NCBI GenBank assembly: GCA_020441665.1
Contig: JAGRLT010000013.1
Location: 1 to 54,361, forward strand
Source of the DNA: Nitratireductor sp.
GTDB lineage: Bacteria; Pseudomonadota; Alphaproteobacteria; Rhizobiales; Rhizobiaceae
DNA: 54,361 nt
Direction of reading: 5' to 3'
The notes beneath the pieces are model-generated. The model did no database searches, was not told the origin of the DNA, and saw only the letters and a program-made list of their open reading frames with translations. Below are positions 45,347-54,361 of this stretch, piece after piece. How positions within the stretch are numbered: position 1 is the stretch's first letter; every line of letters begins with the position of its first letter. The position numbers and the translations under genes were made by a program.

Positions 45347-46627
45347 CTACCGTGTCAGGTGGAGCGATTTGATATCGACGGCGATGCTCTGGAAGATCAT
45401 CGCCAGTTCCTCCGCATTGCTGGCTTCGAAGTAGAAGTTGTGACCATCCTTTGCCGGCGTCGCACATTCCTTGAGGGTAGCCTGCGCCGATCTGGGCGCA
45501 TCGAAGGCGATCGTATAGATGGTGATGCCGTCGCGGCCGCGCTTTTCCTTCTTCATGTCCTTGCACAGGTTGAGCGCGAGCTGGTTCGAGCGCTTGGCCT
45601 GGCCACCCTGGGGGTCGTCGCGAACGCCCTGGAAATAGGTATTGAACTCGCCATCGGTCATCAGGATGACGATCTTGCGCGTGTTGGAATCGTAGTCTTC
45701 CGGCTCCGAGCCCGTCGGCCAGAACTTTTTCCACTTGTCCGACAGCATGTAATAGCCCCAGGCAATGCCCGAATGGCCGGCGGTGAAGCCGTTCGCCCGC
45801 AGGTCGGCGATGTCGGACAGCAGGTTGTCGCGATTGCCGGTGAGCGGTTCGATTTCACTGTTGGAACAATCGGCGCGGCGGTCGGCGCCAACGGGTTCGC
45901 TCTGGAACGACAGATCGGCGGCCGGGTTGAGCTTGCGCTCCGTCATGCAGGTGCGGTTTGCCTTTCCGCTCGCCTTCTCGGCCAGGTCGTCCGGCAGGCG
46001 GACGCCTTCCGAATAGGGGACGAGCCCGACGCGGACGTTCGAATGGTTCCTGTTTTCGGGCAGCAGCACGTCGATGGCACCAGCGGCGGCCTGTTTGAGG
46101 GAATCGAGCTTGCCGTTCGAGTTCATCGAGCCGGTAACGTCGAGCACCATGGAGATTTCCACCGGTGCGCTGGAAAAGGTCGCGGCGGAAGCGACGCCGA
46201 GATTAAGCGACGGAATGCCGGCAAGGCCGAGAAAGGCGGTTTCCATATCAGCCTTCAGCGAGGCTTCGACATCGCCGGTCAGGGGGTCGATCTCGAGCGA
46301 GTCGATCTGCGTCGCTGCGGCGAGTTGAGGATGGCTGGTCAGATTGGCGAAGAGGTGATCCTCGAAAATCTTGCGCAGTTTCTGCTGCCGGTTTTCGCCG
46401 TCCGCCAATTCGTGGCCGGCTGCCAGAATGGCCGAATCGAGCGAAGCCGCCATCAGCGATCGCGCCCGGCTCGCCTGGCTGTAGTCGAAGGCCGCGCCGG
46501 CCGAAAGCATCAGGGTGATTGCCGTCACGCCGAAGATCGGTGCAAAGGCACCGCTCCGATTGTTGGCGAACCGGATCGTGTTCCGGGCGAGGCCGTCTTT
46601 CAGTTTGCGGGCGAATTGGCTGAGCAT
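45347..46627 (-). CDS. TadG-like pilus/vWA domain protein
   Basis: The 426-residue protein has an N-terminal TadE/TadG-like part: NRSGAFAPIFGVTAITLMLSAGAAFDYSQA, one membrane segment preceded by basic residues. A von Willebrand factor A domain from about residue 155 has the MIDAS-like VLDVTGSMNSNGKL and later IVILMTDGEFNTY. It is probably membrane-anchored with the vWA domain outside the cytoplasm. A GGAG site fixes the ATG at 46627. No tad/flp cluster is next to it, so it is an orphan copy; several such orphans are usual in rhizobia. Confidence 0.86.
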   Translation of the reverse strand: MLSQFARKLKDGLARNTIRFANNRSGAFAPIFGVTAITLMLSAGAAFDYSQASRARSLMAASLDSAILAAGHELADGENRQQKLRKIFEDHLFANLTSHPQLAAATQIDSLEIDPLTGDVEASLKADMETAFLGLAGIPSLNLGVASAATFSSAPVEISMVLDVTGSMNSNGKLDSLKQAAAGAIDVLLPENRNHSNVRVGLVPYSEGVRLPDDLAEKASGKANRTCMTERKLNPAADLSFQSEPVGADRRADCSNSEIEPLTGNRDNLLSDIADLRANGFTAGHSGIAWGYYMLSDKWKKFWPTGSEPEDYDSNTRKIVILMTDGEFNTYFQGVRDDPQGGQAKRSNQLALNLCKDMKKEKRGRDGITIYTIAFDAPRSAQATLKECATPAKDGHNFYFEASNAEELAMIFQSIAVDIKSLHLTR

Positions 46628-46791
46628 TGGGGTCTCCTTGGTCCGTCTCGAACCGTTCTGCCCAGTCCCATGCATGTGCCTTGCCAATTACCGGCGCGGT
46701 GGTTCCACGTCGCGCGAAAATCTCCTAAGCTATTGTTTTTATTGAACTAAGTGTTCTCTATGTCGTTAATGAACGGTAAATGAAAGCGAGC

Positions 46792-46808
46792 CCGGCAGGC
46801 CTCTCTTA
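46792..46808. repeat. Third copy of the 15.7-kb repeat, at the insertion site
   Basis: CCGGCAGGCCTCTCTTA equals the first copy near 15720-15736. The MITE-like element starts exactly after its TA. Confidence 0.7.
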
Positions 46809-47115
46809 GAGCGTGTCTTGTTTAGATGGAATCGTTTGAACGCAGGGAGTTTGGTCTTCGGCTAGGAGGAAAAAGCGACGCAGTGCGAGCACTGTTAGCT
46901 TTTTCCGACAACGTTCGAAGGCCAAAGAACCAAGTTCAGACGATTGCAGAAAAGACAAGGTTTTCAAACGCTTGAACTCCCTGCTGTGGTGTCTTTTCCG
47001 CCCTGACTTTGTCGAAATCCTCGCAGGATGGATAAACATCCTGCTGCGGTATTCTCCTTGTCAGATGCGAAAAATCCAGCCATTCAAACTGCTTCCAGCT
47101 AAACAAGACACGCTC
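46809..47115. mobile_element. MITE-like element, 307 bp, TA target duplication
   Basis: Terminal inverted repeats of about 33 bases begin GAGCGTGTCTTGTTTAG at both ends and differ at about four positions inward. TA flanks the element on both sides (46807-46808 and 47116-47117), as for IS630/mariner-type elements. The interior has no credible gene. It contains nested complementarity: CAGGGAGTT near the left end with AACTCCCTG near 46980, and GGAAAAAGC with GCTTTTTCC. It lies between the tadG-like gene and the TIGR02302 gene. The mobilising transposase is not in this window. Confidence 0.72.
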
Positions 47116-47285
47116 TAACCGAGCGTTTACCACGCGACGCGAGCGGTTTCCCGAAATCGGACGGCGCCGGCCGGCCTGTGCCGAACCGGCACAATGGAGC
47201 GGCACACAACAGGGACCGCGCCAAAACGGGACGCGGATGGGTCTGGAAAAAATCGGCTGTCGTCGGGCAGAAAATACGGACCTGG

Positions 47286-49964
47286 CTAGCGGCTTTGCAG
47301 CAGCCGCTCCAGATAGTCGCGCTCGATCAGCGGACGCAGCGGGTCGGCAAGCCGGCGGCGGATCGCCTCCATGATCTCGCGGGCCTTCTGGGCGTCGATC
47401 TCGCCGGGAATGCGGGTATCGCCGTCATCGATGCGGCCGCGGGCATCGTTTCGGCGGCCAAGCGGGTCGGTGCGGCTCGGATCCTGGCCGGAATTGCCGG
47501 CCTGGCCCTGTTGCTGGCCGCCCTGGCTGCGGTCGCCGGCCATCTGCTCCATCATCGACTGGGCGCCGCGGCGCAGGGCATCGAGCGCCTGGCCCTGATC
47601 GCCGGCAGCACTTCCCGCATCGCCCTGAGCCAGCCTGTCTCCGGCCTGACCCATTTCATCGCCCGCCTCGCCAAACTGCTCCGACGGATCGAGACCCAGA
47701 TCCTCAAGCTGCTGGCCCAGTTCGCCGAGCTGCTGGCGCAATTCCTCCTGCTGGCGGCGCAATGCTTCCAGCGCCTCGGCAAATTCGTCCGGGGTCATCT
47801 CCCCCTCGCTGCCTTCCTGTTCATCGCCCTGCCGGTTCTGGCCCTGCTGTTCGCCCTGCTCTCTTTCACCCTGCTGATTCTGACCTTGCTGATTCTGGCC
47901 TTGCTGATTCTGGCCCTGGGGCATGTTGCGGGGCTGACGGCGCTGCATGGAGAAGGTCTCTTCCATGAGTTCCTGCTGGCGCTGCATGAGTTCGGACAAT
48001 TTGTCGAGCGCCTGATTGAGCTCGTTTCCCTCGGCCCGGCGCTGCTGCTGATGGCGACCGGCCATCAGATTGTCCATCATGCGCTGCATTTCGCTCAGCA
48101 ATTCGCGCGCCGCATCCTTCGAGCCCGACCGGGCGAGATCCTCGATGCGCTGCATCATGCGCTCCAGATCGCGCTCGCTCAGCATCTGCATGTTGTCGAA
48201 ATTGGTGAGCGGATTGCCGTCGATCGGATTTTGCGCCATTTCGCGTTCGAGCTGTTCGAGGAAATCGCGCATCGCCTGGCGCAGTTCCTCCATCAGCTTT
48301 TCGACTTCCTCGTCGCCGGCATCGTTTTCCAGCGCCTTGGAAAGTTTTTCCTGGGCTTCGCGCAGGCGGCGCTCGACTTCGGACAAATCGCCCAGTTCCA
48401 GCGCCAGGGCGGTTTCCCACAGAATGTCCATCGCCTCGCGCAACCGGTCGTCGCTTCGCACATCGGCCACCATGCGATAGGCGGTGCGCAGCGCCAGATA
48501 CGCGCCCTTCGGGATGTCGAAGGCGTCGGGACGGGCGAGCACCGCGTCGAGCATGCTGGCGACCAGCGGGGCATCGTTGGCATCAGACGCCAGGATGCGG
48601 CGCTGCTCGACCAGAGCCCGGGCAAGGCCGTCGGTAACGCTGCGGCCGGGAAGCGTCACCCTGACCGGCGCCGAACGGCCGACCTGGCCGGGATCGTCGG
48701 TCGCTTCCAGCACGATCTCCACCTCGCTGCCGGCCCAGGGATGGCTGGAGAGGTCGCGGTTGACCTTGGTGGACCCGCTTTTCGCCCTTGCGCGCGGCAG
48801 GGGAAGCGGCAATTCCGGCGCCTCGACCAGCGGCCGGGCATCGGGCCGTCGCACCGCTTCCGGCTGCGAGACAAGCGCGCGGGCGGAGACGACCCCATAA
48901 TCGTCGGCGACCGAATAGTTGAGCTCCAGCGCGCCGGAAAGGGCCGCCGCGGGCGGTTCGTCCAGGTCGATCACCGGCGGGCGATCGGCCGTGACGGCGA
49001 TCTGCCAACGGGCGATCGGCGTATCGCCCGAGGCGATTTCGAGCGTTACGCTGCGTTCCAGCCGCGTTTCGAAACTGACGGCGCCTTCGCTATCCCCGGG
49101 GGCGGCTTGCAGCGACACGGCCTTGCCGCCCTCGCCTTCGAGGAGGCGCACGGCAAGGGCGTTCCGGTCACGGTCACTGCGCACCTGGCGGATGGCAAGC
49201 GCACTGCCCATCAGCGTCGAGATGGAAGGAACGGGCGCCGCCGCCTCGTCGGCAAGGCCGGCGAGCGTCCGCGTGTCGAGATAGAGCGGCGGCTTGCCGG
49301 CATAGGCCGGCGGGGTGATCCAGACATCGAGGCGCGACAGGATCGCCGCCCGGTCGATGCGCGGGGCGAAGGCATCGGTGATACGGCCGCCATGGACACC
49401 GTAGGAAAATCCCAGTGCCGCGAAGGCGGCGATCGGCAACATGGCGCGCAGGGCGAAGCGGTCGAAGCGGTTGCCGTCGGGCCGCGCCATGCCCGAGGAC
49501 AGATCCCCGAGCTGCTCGGCCATGCGGCGGCGGTGTTCGCGCCACAGGGCTTCGGCAAAGGGATCGTCCCGTGTCGCGACCCGATCGACCTGGGCGGTGA
49601 CCGGCTTGTGGGCAAGACCGGTCGCCTTTTCGATGCGGGACAGAACCTCGTAGCGGCGCGGCATCCGCCATTGCCGCAGCGGCAGGAGTGCTGCAAGCGC
49701 CGCAAGCCCGAACAGGCCGACCGCCGAAAGGCGCAGCCAGTCCGGCGCAGCATTCCAGATGCCGAGCCAGGACAGGCACAGGAAGGCGCAGGCGATCAGG
49801 AAGAGCGGCACCAGCAGCGGCCAGAGCCGCTCCCAGGCGATGGCGGTCCAGGCCAATGCGCGAACGAACGGTCCCGGCATTCCCGTCACCCCGCCGGGAA
49901 GGCTTTCCTCGGTCCGGTCCACCGTCTGCCGGCCGCCGGATGCGTGGTTTTGCTCAATCGCCAA
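47286..49964 (-). CDS. TIGR02302 family protein (DUF4175)
   Basis: This 892-residue alphaproteobacterial protein is of unknown function. Two membrane segments lie at about residues 45-95 (LLVPLFLIACAFLCLSWLGIW and LSAVGLFGLAALAALLPL) and a third near 170-190. A beta-rich region follows (VWITPPAYAGKPPLYLDT; PPVIDLDEPPAAALSGALELNYSVADDYGV). A long charged helical section (EVEKLMEELRQAMRDFLEQLE) leads to a Gln-rich stretch with tandem QNQQG repeats and a conserved C-terminal EIMEAIRRRLADPLRPLIERDYLERLL. Start is TTG 49964 with a GGAG site; the first ATG would be residue 29. Confidence 0.88.
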   Translation of the reverse strand: MAIEQNHASGGRQTVDRTEESLPGGVTGMPGPFVRALAWTAIAWERLWPLLVPLFLIACAFLCLSWLGIWNAAPDWLRLSAVGLFGLAALAALLPLRQWRMPRRYEVLSRIEKATGLAHKPVTAQVDRVATRDDPFAEALWREHRRRMAEQLGDLSSGMARPDGNRFDRFALRAMLPIAAFAALGFSYGVHGGRITDAFAPRIDRAAILSRLDVWITPPAYAGKPPLYLDTRTLAGLADEAAAPVPSISTLMGSALAIRQVRSDRDRNALAVRLLEGEGGKAVSLQAAPGDSEGAVSFETRLERSVTLEIASGDTPIARWQIAVTADRPPVIDLDEPPAAALSGALELNYSVADDYGVVSARALVSQPEAVRRPDARPLVEAPELPLPLPRARAKSGSTKVNRDLSSHPWAGSEVEIVLEATDDPGQVGRSAPVRVTLPGRSVTDGLARALVEQRRILASDANDAPLVASMLDAVLARPDAFDIPKGAYLALRTAYRMVADVRSDDRLREAMDILWETALALELGDLSEVERRLREAQEKLSKALENDAGDEEVEKLMEELRQAMRDFLEQLEREMAQNPIDGNPLTNFDNMQMLSERDLERMMQRIEDLARSGSKDAARELLSEMQRMMDNLMAGRHQQQRRAEGNELNQALDKLSELMQRQQELMEETFSMQRRQPRNMPQGQNQQGQNQQGQNQQGEREQGEQQGQNRQGDEQEGSEGEMTPDEFAEALEALRRQQEELRQQLGELGQQLEDLGLDPSEQFGEAGDEMGQAGDRLAQGDAGSAAGDQGQALDALRRGAQSMMEQMAGDRSQGGQQQGQAGNSGQDPSRTDPLGRRNDARGRIDDGDTRIPGEIDAQKAREIMEAIRRRLADPLRPLIERDYLERLLQSR
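47871..47915. repeat. 15-bp tandem repeat, three copies, coding QNQQG
   Basis: Three near-identical 15-base units (CTGCTGATTCTGACC and two TTGCTGATTCTGGCC) lie in frame inside the TIGR02302 gene. Copy number could vary between strains without breaking the frame. Confidence 0.75.
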
Positions 49965-50087
49965 TCAGGCTCCACTTCGCGCGTGTTTCGGCGAAGAAAC
50001 TAACACAAAATCCGGCGATATCGAGGACAAAGGGCGGCCGCCAGCCATCACGTTGCCGCGACCGCCCTGGACCCGAGCGTATGCCGA

Positions 50088-50999
50088 TCAGGCCGATTTG
50101 CGAATGAACGTGCCCTGGTTGAGCTCGCGGAAGGCCTGATGCAGCTCCTCCCGCGTGTTCATCACGATCGGGCCGTGCCAGGCGACGGGTTCCTCGATCG
50201 GGGCGCCCGAGACGAGCAGGAAACGGACGCCCGCCTCACCCGCCTGGACAACGATCTCGTCGCCGGTGCCGAACAGGACCAGCGAGCGGTCGCCCGCCGG
50301 CTCGCGGAAGTGGACTTCCCTGCCGTCGACTTCCTTTTCGAGCAGCACGCCGAAGGGTGCCGACGCATCGGCAAACATGGCCGAGCCTTCGAAGACATAG
50401 GCAAAGGTCTTTGCCCAGGTATCGACCGGCAGAACCTTGCGCACGCCGGCCGGCACATGGATATCGAGGTAGCGCGGATTGGCCGCGATCCCGTCGACCG
50501 GGCCCTTCCGGCCCCAGAACTCGCCGCAGATCACCTTCACCCGCGTACCGTCATCCTCGACGATCTCGGGAATTTCGTTCGACGGCACGTCCTGATAGCG
50601 CGGATCGGTCATCTTGAGGTTGGACGGCAGGTTGGCCCAGAGCTGGAAGCCGTGCATGCGGCCGGCAACGTCGCCCTGGGGCATTTCCTGATGCAGGATG
50701 CCGGAACCGGCGGTCATCCACTGGATGTCGCCGGCGCCCAGCGAACCGGCATTGCCGAGCGAATCGGCGTGGTCGACGGAGCCGCTCAACACATAGGTGA
50801 TGGTCTCGATGCCGCGATGGGGATGCCAGGGAAAGCCCTGGACATAGTCCTGCGGACGGTCGTTGCGAAAATCGTCGAACAGCAGGAAGGGATCGGCGAG
50901 CGCGGGATCGCCGAAACCGAAGGCACGGTGCAGCTTTACGCCCGCGCCTTCGAGCGTGGGCTGCGCTTTGGAAATTTGGGTAACGGGCCGAAGGGACAT
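50088..50999 (-). CDS. Pirin family protein
   Basis: The 303-residue bicupin has the pirin motifs FPWHPHRGIETITYVLSG (metal-binding HxH), HADSLGNAGSLGAGDIQWMTAGSGILHQEM and GFQLWANLP. All four metal ligands appear present. Some bacterial pirins are quercetin dioxygenases; others regulate metabolism. The specific role here is unknown. It stands alone between TIGR02302 and phoB on the same strand. Confidence 0.92.
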   Translation of the reverse strand: MSLRPVTQISKAQPTLEGAGVKLHRAFGFGDPALADPFLLFDDFRNDRPQDYVQGFPWHPHRGIETITYVLSGSVDHADSLGNAGSLGAGDIQWMTAGSGILHQEMPQGDVAGRMHGFQLWANLPSNLKMTDPRYQDVPSNEIPEIVEDDGTRVKVICGEFWGRKGPVDGIAANPRYLDIHVPAGVRKVLPVDTWAKTFAYVFEGSAMFADASAPFGVLLEKEVDGREVHFREPAGDRSLVLFGTGDEIVVQAGEAGVRFLLVSGAPIEEPVAWHGPIVMNTREELHQAFRELNQGTFIRKSA

Positions 51000-51148
51000 G
51001 GTTTGCTCTCCGCTAATGTCTCCGTTGGAGTGTCACGGCGAGATGTAAGCCAGCCGGCGCGGCCTTCAAGTTTCGGCTGGTCTACGCTGCGTTCATTTTT
51101 GGCGAACATGTTCCCGTCACCCTTCATGCGACCGCAGCCCTCCCATCA

Positions 51149-51850
51149 TCAACCGTCATAATCCAGCGAGTAGCCGGCGGCCCGCACGGTCCGGATCGGG
51201 TCGGGCAGACCATCGAGCCGCAGCGCCTTGCGCAACCGGCCGACATGGACGTCGACCGTGCGATAGTCGATTTCCATCTCCTGGCCCCAGACCAGATCGA
51301 GCAGTTGCTCCCGGCTCCAGACCCGGCCGGGCCTTTCCATGAACACGGAAAGAAGGCGAAACTCGGTCGGCCCCAGTTTCACGTTCTTGCCGTTGCGCAA
51401 AACCTTGTGCTGTTCGGGATCGAGCGTCAGGTCGCCATGGATGAGCGTTTCGCCCATGCCGACGGGGCTGGTGCGGCGCAGCAGCGCCCGGGCGCGGGCC
51501 AGCAGTTCGTTGACCGAATAGGGTTTGACGACATAGTCGTCGGCGCCGGTATCAAGGCCCCTGATCTTGTCGGTCTCCTCGCCGCGGGCGGTCAGCATGA
51601 TGACCGGGATCCGGCGGGTCTCGCCGCCGCGCTTCAGCTGGCGGCAGACCTCGATGCCGGAAAGCTCGGGCAGCATCCAGTCGAGGACGACGAGATCGGG
51701 GCCCTCCTCGCGGGCGAGCAGCATGCCCTCCTCGCCATCGCTTGCCGAAATCGTGCGGAAGCCGGCCTTCTCGAAGTTGTAGCGCAGCAATTCCATCTGT
51801 GCCGGTTCATCCTCGACCAGCAGGATCAGCGGATTTCCTATGGCGTTCAT
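51149..51850 (-). CDS. phoB: Phosphate regulon response regulator PhoB
   Basis: PhoB activates the Pho regulon when phosphorylated by PhoR. The 233-residue protein has a receiver domain with LVEDEPAQMELL, the phospho-acceptor Asp in VVLDWMLPELSG, and Lys in VKPYSVNELLARA. A winged-helix effector domain ends WGQEMEIDYRTVDVHVGRLRKAL. Its place after pstB-phoU is the standard rhizobial order. phoR is not in the window. Confidence 0.95.
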   Translation of the reverse strand: MNAIGNPLILLVEDEPAQMELLRYNFEKAGFRTISASDGEEGMLLAREEGPDLVVLDWMLPELSGIEVCRQLKRGGETRRIPVIMLTARGEETDKIRGLDTGADDYVVKPYSVNELLARARALLRRTSPVGMGETLIHGDLTLDPEQHKVLRNGKNVKLGPTEFRLLSVFMERPGRVWSREQLLDLVWGQEMEIDYRTVDVHVGRLRKALRLDGLPDPIRTVRAAGYSLDYDG

Positions 51851-51867
51851 CGGTGGCTTTCCGTCCG

Positions 51868-52593
51868 TTACTTGACAGGCATGATCGGGTTCCTGGCGAT
51901 GGTCTCCACCAGGTCGCTTTTCGGCCGGTCGTCAACCGGCATGACGCCGTTGACCAGATAGCTGATCTGTTCGGCGATGCCGGTGACATGATCGCCCATG
52001 CGCTCGAGATTCTTGGCGATGAAGAGCAGGTGCATGCAGGGCGTGATGTTGCGCGGATCCTCCATCATATGGGTGAGCAGTTCGCGAAACAGCGTGTTGT
52101 GCATGTGATCGACTTCCTCGTCGCGCAGACGCAGTTCATCGGCCATGGCGGTGTCGCGGGCGACGAAGGCATCGAGCACGTCGCCGACCATTGCGCGCAC
52201 CATCTTCGCCATGCGTTTCAACGTGTTGACGGAGGAACCCACACGCGCCTGCCCACCCAGCACCTTGCCGCGCTTGGCGATGTTCTTGGCATAGTCGCCG
52301 ATCCGTTCGAGGTTGGAGGAGATGCGCAGCGCGCAGACCACGGTGCGCAGGTCGTCGGCCATGGGCTGGCGGCGGGCGAGCAGTTGCACCGCCATCTGGT
52401 CGATGCGCATTTCCAGCGCGTCGACCTTCTTGTCCTCGCGGATCACCTTCTCGCAAAGCTCCGCATCGGCATTGGTCAGGGCCTCGACGCTTTCGGCGAT
52501 GCCGGTCTCGACCAGGCCGCCCATTTCCAGCAGCAGGCTCTCGATCTGGCCGAGTTCCTCATCGAAGGAACGCACGATGTGTGAAGGCTCCAT
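51868..52593 (-). CDS. phoU: Phosphate transport regulator PhoU
   Basis: PhoU links Pst transporter activity to PhoR signalling. The 241-residue all-helical protein has two PhoU repeats, with SNLERIGDYAKNIAKR near residue 95 and KNLERMGDHVTGIAEQ near 200, the metal-binding E/DxxxD motifs. phoB starts 17 bases beyond its stop. Confidence 0.95.
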   Translation of the reverse strand: MEPSHIVRSFDEELGQIESLLLEMGGLVETGIAESVEALTNADAELCEKVIREDKKVDALEMRIDQMAVQLLARRQPMADDLRTVVCALRISSNLERIGDYAKNIAKRGKVLGGQARVGSSVNTLKRMAKMVRAMVGDVLDAFVARDTAMADELRLRDEEVDHMHNTLFRELLTHMMEDPRNITPCMHLLFIAKNLERMGDHVTGIAEQISYLVNGVMPVDDRPKSDLVETIARNPIMPVK

Positions 52594-52635
52594 GGGTCTC
52601 TCTCCAGCAGTTCATGGGCTTGTCGTCGACCGATA

Positions 52636-53460
52636 TCAGCCGATACGGCCCGTTATGTAGTTCTTGGTGCGCTCTTCGCGCGGATTGTGAAAGATCGCAT
52701 CGGTCTCGCCCTGCTCGACCAGATGGCCGAGATGGAAGAAGGCGGTGCGCTGGGAAACGCGGGCGGCCTGCTGCATCGAGTGGGTGACGATGACGATGGT
52801 GAAGTTTTCGCGCAATTCGTCGATCAGTTCCTCGACCTTGGCGGTGGCGATCGGATCGAGCGCCGAGCAGGGTTCGTCCATGAGAATGACCGAAGGCTGA
52901 ACGGCAATGGCGCGGGCGATGCAAAGGCGTTGCTGCTGGCCACCGGAAAGGCCGGTACCCGGTGCGTCGAGCCGGTCCTTCACCTCCTCGAACAGGCCTG
53001 CCTTTTGAAGGCTGGTCACGACGATCTCTTCCAGATCGGTCTTTGAGCGGGTCAGACCGTGGATGCGCGGGCCATATTCGATGTTCTCGCGGATCGACTT
53101 GGGAAACGGGTTCGGCTTCTGGAACACCATGCCGACCCTGGCACGCAATTCGACCACATCGACGCCGGGATCGTAGATGTCCTCATCGTCCAGCGTGATC
53201 TTGCCGGTAACCCGACAGATGTCGATGGTGTCGTTCATCCGGTTGAGGCAGCGCAGGAAGGTGGACTTGCCGCAGCCCGACGGGCCGATCATCGCAGTGA
53301 CCTGATTTTCAAGAATGTCGAGATTGACGTCGAAAAGCGCCTGCTTCTCACCGTAATGCACGCAGACATTTTCACCGCGCATCTTCACGGCATTGGTGTT
53401 GTCCGCCATTGCCCTCTCCCCGATCTTCTCTGCAATTGAGGTGTTTGCTTTCATATCCAT
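52636..53460 (-). CDS. pstB: Phosphate ABC transporter ATP-binding protein PstB
   Basis: PstB powers high-affinity phosphate uptake. The 274-residue ATPase has Walker [13 protein letters not shown], signature [14 protein letters not shown], Walker [14 protein letters not shown] and [16 protein letters not shown]. An N-terminal stretch of about 25 residues precedes the core; the second Met (53454) could also be the start. It is 16 bases after pstA. Confidence 0.96.
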   Translation of the reverse strand: MDMKANTSIAEKIGERAMADNTNAVKMRGENVCVHYGEKQALFDVNLDILENQVTAMIGPSGCGKSTFLRCLNRMNDTIDICRVTGKITLDDEDIYDPGVDVVELRARVGMVFQKPNPFPKSIRENIEYGPRIHGLTRSKTDLEEIVVTSLQKAGLFEEVKDRLDAPGTGLSGGQQQRLCIARAIAVQPSVILMDEPCSALDPIATAKVEELIDELRENFTIVIVTHSMQQAARVSQRTAFFHLGHLVEQGETDAIFHNPREERTKNYITGRIG

Positions 53461-53476
53461 CGATACTGTTCCTAAA

Positions 53477-54361
53477 TTACCAGCGGCGTTCGAAGCGGCG
53501 GCGCAACAGGATTGCCAGGCCGTTCATGATCACAAGGAAGATCAGCAGGACAATGATTGCACCTGATGCTCTTTCGACAAAGGCCGGATCGCCGCGTTGT
53601 GTCCAGTTATACACCTGAACCGGCAAGGCGGATGCAGGATCGAAGAAACCTTCCGGCGGCGCGGAAGGATATTCGCGCACGAAGGCTACCATGCCGATCA
53701 GCAGCAGCGGTGCCGTTTCACCGAGCGCCTGGGCAAGACCAATGATCGTACCGGTCAGGATGCCGGGTGCGGCAAGCGGCAGCACGTGGTGGAAGATGGT
53801 CTGCATCTTGGACGCGCCGATGCCCAATGCCGCCTCGCGAATGGACGGCGGCACGGCCTTCAACGCCGCGCGGGTCGCAATGATGATGGTCGGCAGCGTC
53901 ATCAGCATCAGCACCAGCCCGCCAACAATCGGCGCGGATTGGGGAAGACCGGCATAGTTGATGAAGACCGCCAGGCCGAGAATACCGAAGACGATGGAAG
54001 GTACGGCGGCCAGATTGGCGATGTTGACCTCGATGGTGTCGGTGATCCGGTTGCTCGGCGCAAACTCCTCCAGATAGATGGAGGCAGCAACACCGATCGG
54101 CAGCGACAGGGCCAGAACGATCAGCATCATGTAGGCCGAACCGAGGATGGCAACACCGAGGCCGGCGGCTTCAGGACGTGTGTCGGATGCATCAGGCGCC
54201 GTCAGGAAGTCCCAGTTGAACCGGGTTTGCAGGCTGCCCGCTTCCTTCAACTTATCGGCCAGTGTCAACTGCGCGGGTGATACGTTTCGGTCGAGCTGCG
54301 CTGATTCCATGGTAACGCGGCCCTTGTAGTAGCCGTCGATGCGGCCATCCGTCAGGACATC
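53477..54361 (-). CDS. pstA: Phosphate ABC transporter permease PstA, 5' end outside window
   Basis: PstA is one of the two membrane subunits of the Pst transporter. The visible part (294 residues) is open to the window edge: 17 codons upstream of the Met at 54310 have no stop. Rhizobial PstA proteins are long with an N-terminal extension, so that Met is internal. The permease core has [66 protein letters not shown] and [19 protein letters not shown]. The C-terminus is RRRFERRW. Confidence 0.95.
   Translation of the reverse strand, partial: DVLTDGRIDGYYKGRVTMESAQLDRNVSPAQLTLADKLKEAGSLQTRFNWDFLTAPDASDTRPEAAGLGVAILGSAYMMLIVLALSLPIGVAASIYLEEFAPSNRITDTIEVNIANLAAVPSIVFGILGLAVFINYAGLPQSAPIVGGLVLMLMTLPTIIIATRAALKAVPPSIREAALGIGASKMQTIFHHVLPLAAPGILTGTIIGLAQALGETAPLLLIGMVAFVREYPSAPPEGFFDPASALPVQVYNWTQRGDPAFVERASGAIIVLLIFLVIMNGLAILLRRRFERRW

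Noticed and set aside
46928-47205. Small minus-strand ORFs inside the MITE-like element
   Set aside because: They have no ribosome sites and run out through the terminal repeat; the composition is that of the element, not of coding DNA.
47178-50003. A 941-codon open frame on the plus strand
   Set aside because: It is antisense to the TIGR02302 gene, whose protein has conserved domains; its long Leu-rich stretch mirrors the Gln/Glu codons of that gene.

Overview
The window is about 65% GC by eye and almost fully coding. It reads as chromosomal DNA of a Hyphomicrobiales (Rhizobiales) alphaproteobacterium. The evidence is the rplU-rpmA-obgE-proBA-nadD-rsfS-rlmH-envC-ctpA-yibQ-rppH neighbourhood, an L21 with a helix-hairpin-helix tail, the alphaproteobacterial gshA, a TIGR02302 protein, DUF3422, and PstA with the long rhizobial N-terminus. 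I cannot name the genus. GTG and TTG starts are common, and several starts below were moved inward from the longest open frame.

Layout. 1-1.7 kb: two tandem L,D-transpeptidases. 1.7-12 kb: a hydroxy-acid oxidation locus. On the minus strand glcD-glcE-yjbR-glcF forms one overlapping operon preceded by a DUF3422 membrane protein; on the plus strand a FadR/GlcC-type GntR regulator is followed by lutA-lutB-lutC and a TTG-started conserved hypothetical. Matching GGT-N11-ACC inverted repeats lie upstream of glcD and in the regulator/DUF3422 gap, which suggests one regulator for both iron-sulfur oxidase systems. 12-24 kb: rsmE, gshA, a PilZ-like protein, a DUF937 protein, an ABC exporter pair, a class V aminotransferase, xseA, a Nudix protein and a PiT phosphate transporter. 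23.5-28 kb: a minus-strand hydroxycinnamate-type operon (crotonase, feruloyl-CoA synthase, amidohydrolase, dehydrogenase), divergent from an acetylpolyamine amidohydrolase/HDAC-like gene. 29.3-30.9 kb: a compositionally different patch with hairpins, a Cys-nucleophile alpha/beta hydrolase, a displaced tRNA-Ser 3' fragment and an intact tRNA-Ser(CGA). 31-43.7 kb: the housekeeping run from rplU to rppH.

43.8-47.3 kb is the accessory-looking part. It holds a secreted lipase-like protein, a 25-codon ORF behind a Shine-Dalgarno complementary to all 14 bases of the 16S 3' end, a convergent small RNA with three hairpins each carrying CCUCCUCCC in its loop (cuckoo/alpha-r14 type), a TadG-like vWA protein, and a 307-bp MITE-like element with TA target duplication. 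One end of the same element lies alone in the gshA promoter. 47.3-54.4 kb: a TIGR02302 protein, a pirin, and the phosphate operon pstA(partial)-pstB-phoU-phoB.

The most interesting items are the SD/anti-SD pair of small transcripts near 44.7-45.15 kb, the TA-flanked repeat family, the twin GntR operators linking glc and lut, and the yjbR gene inside the glc operon.
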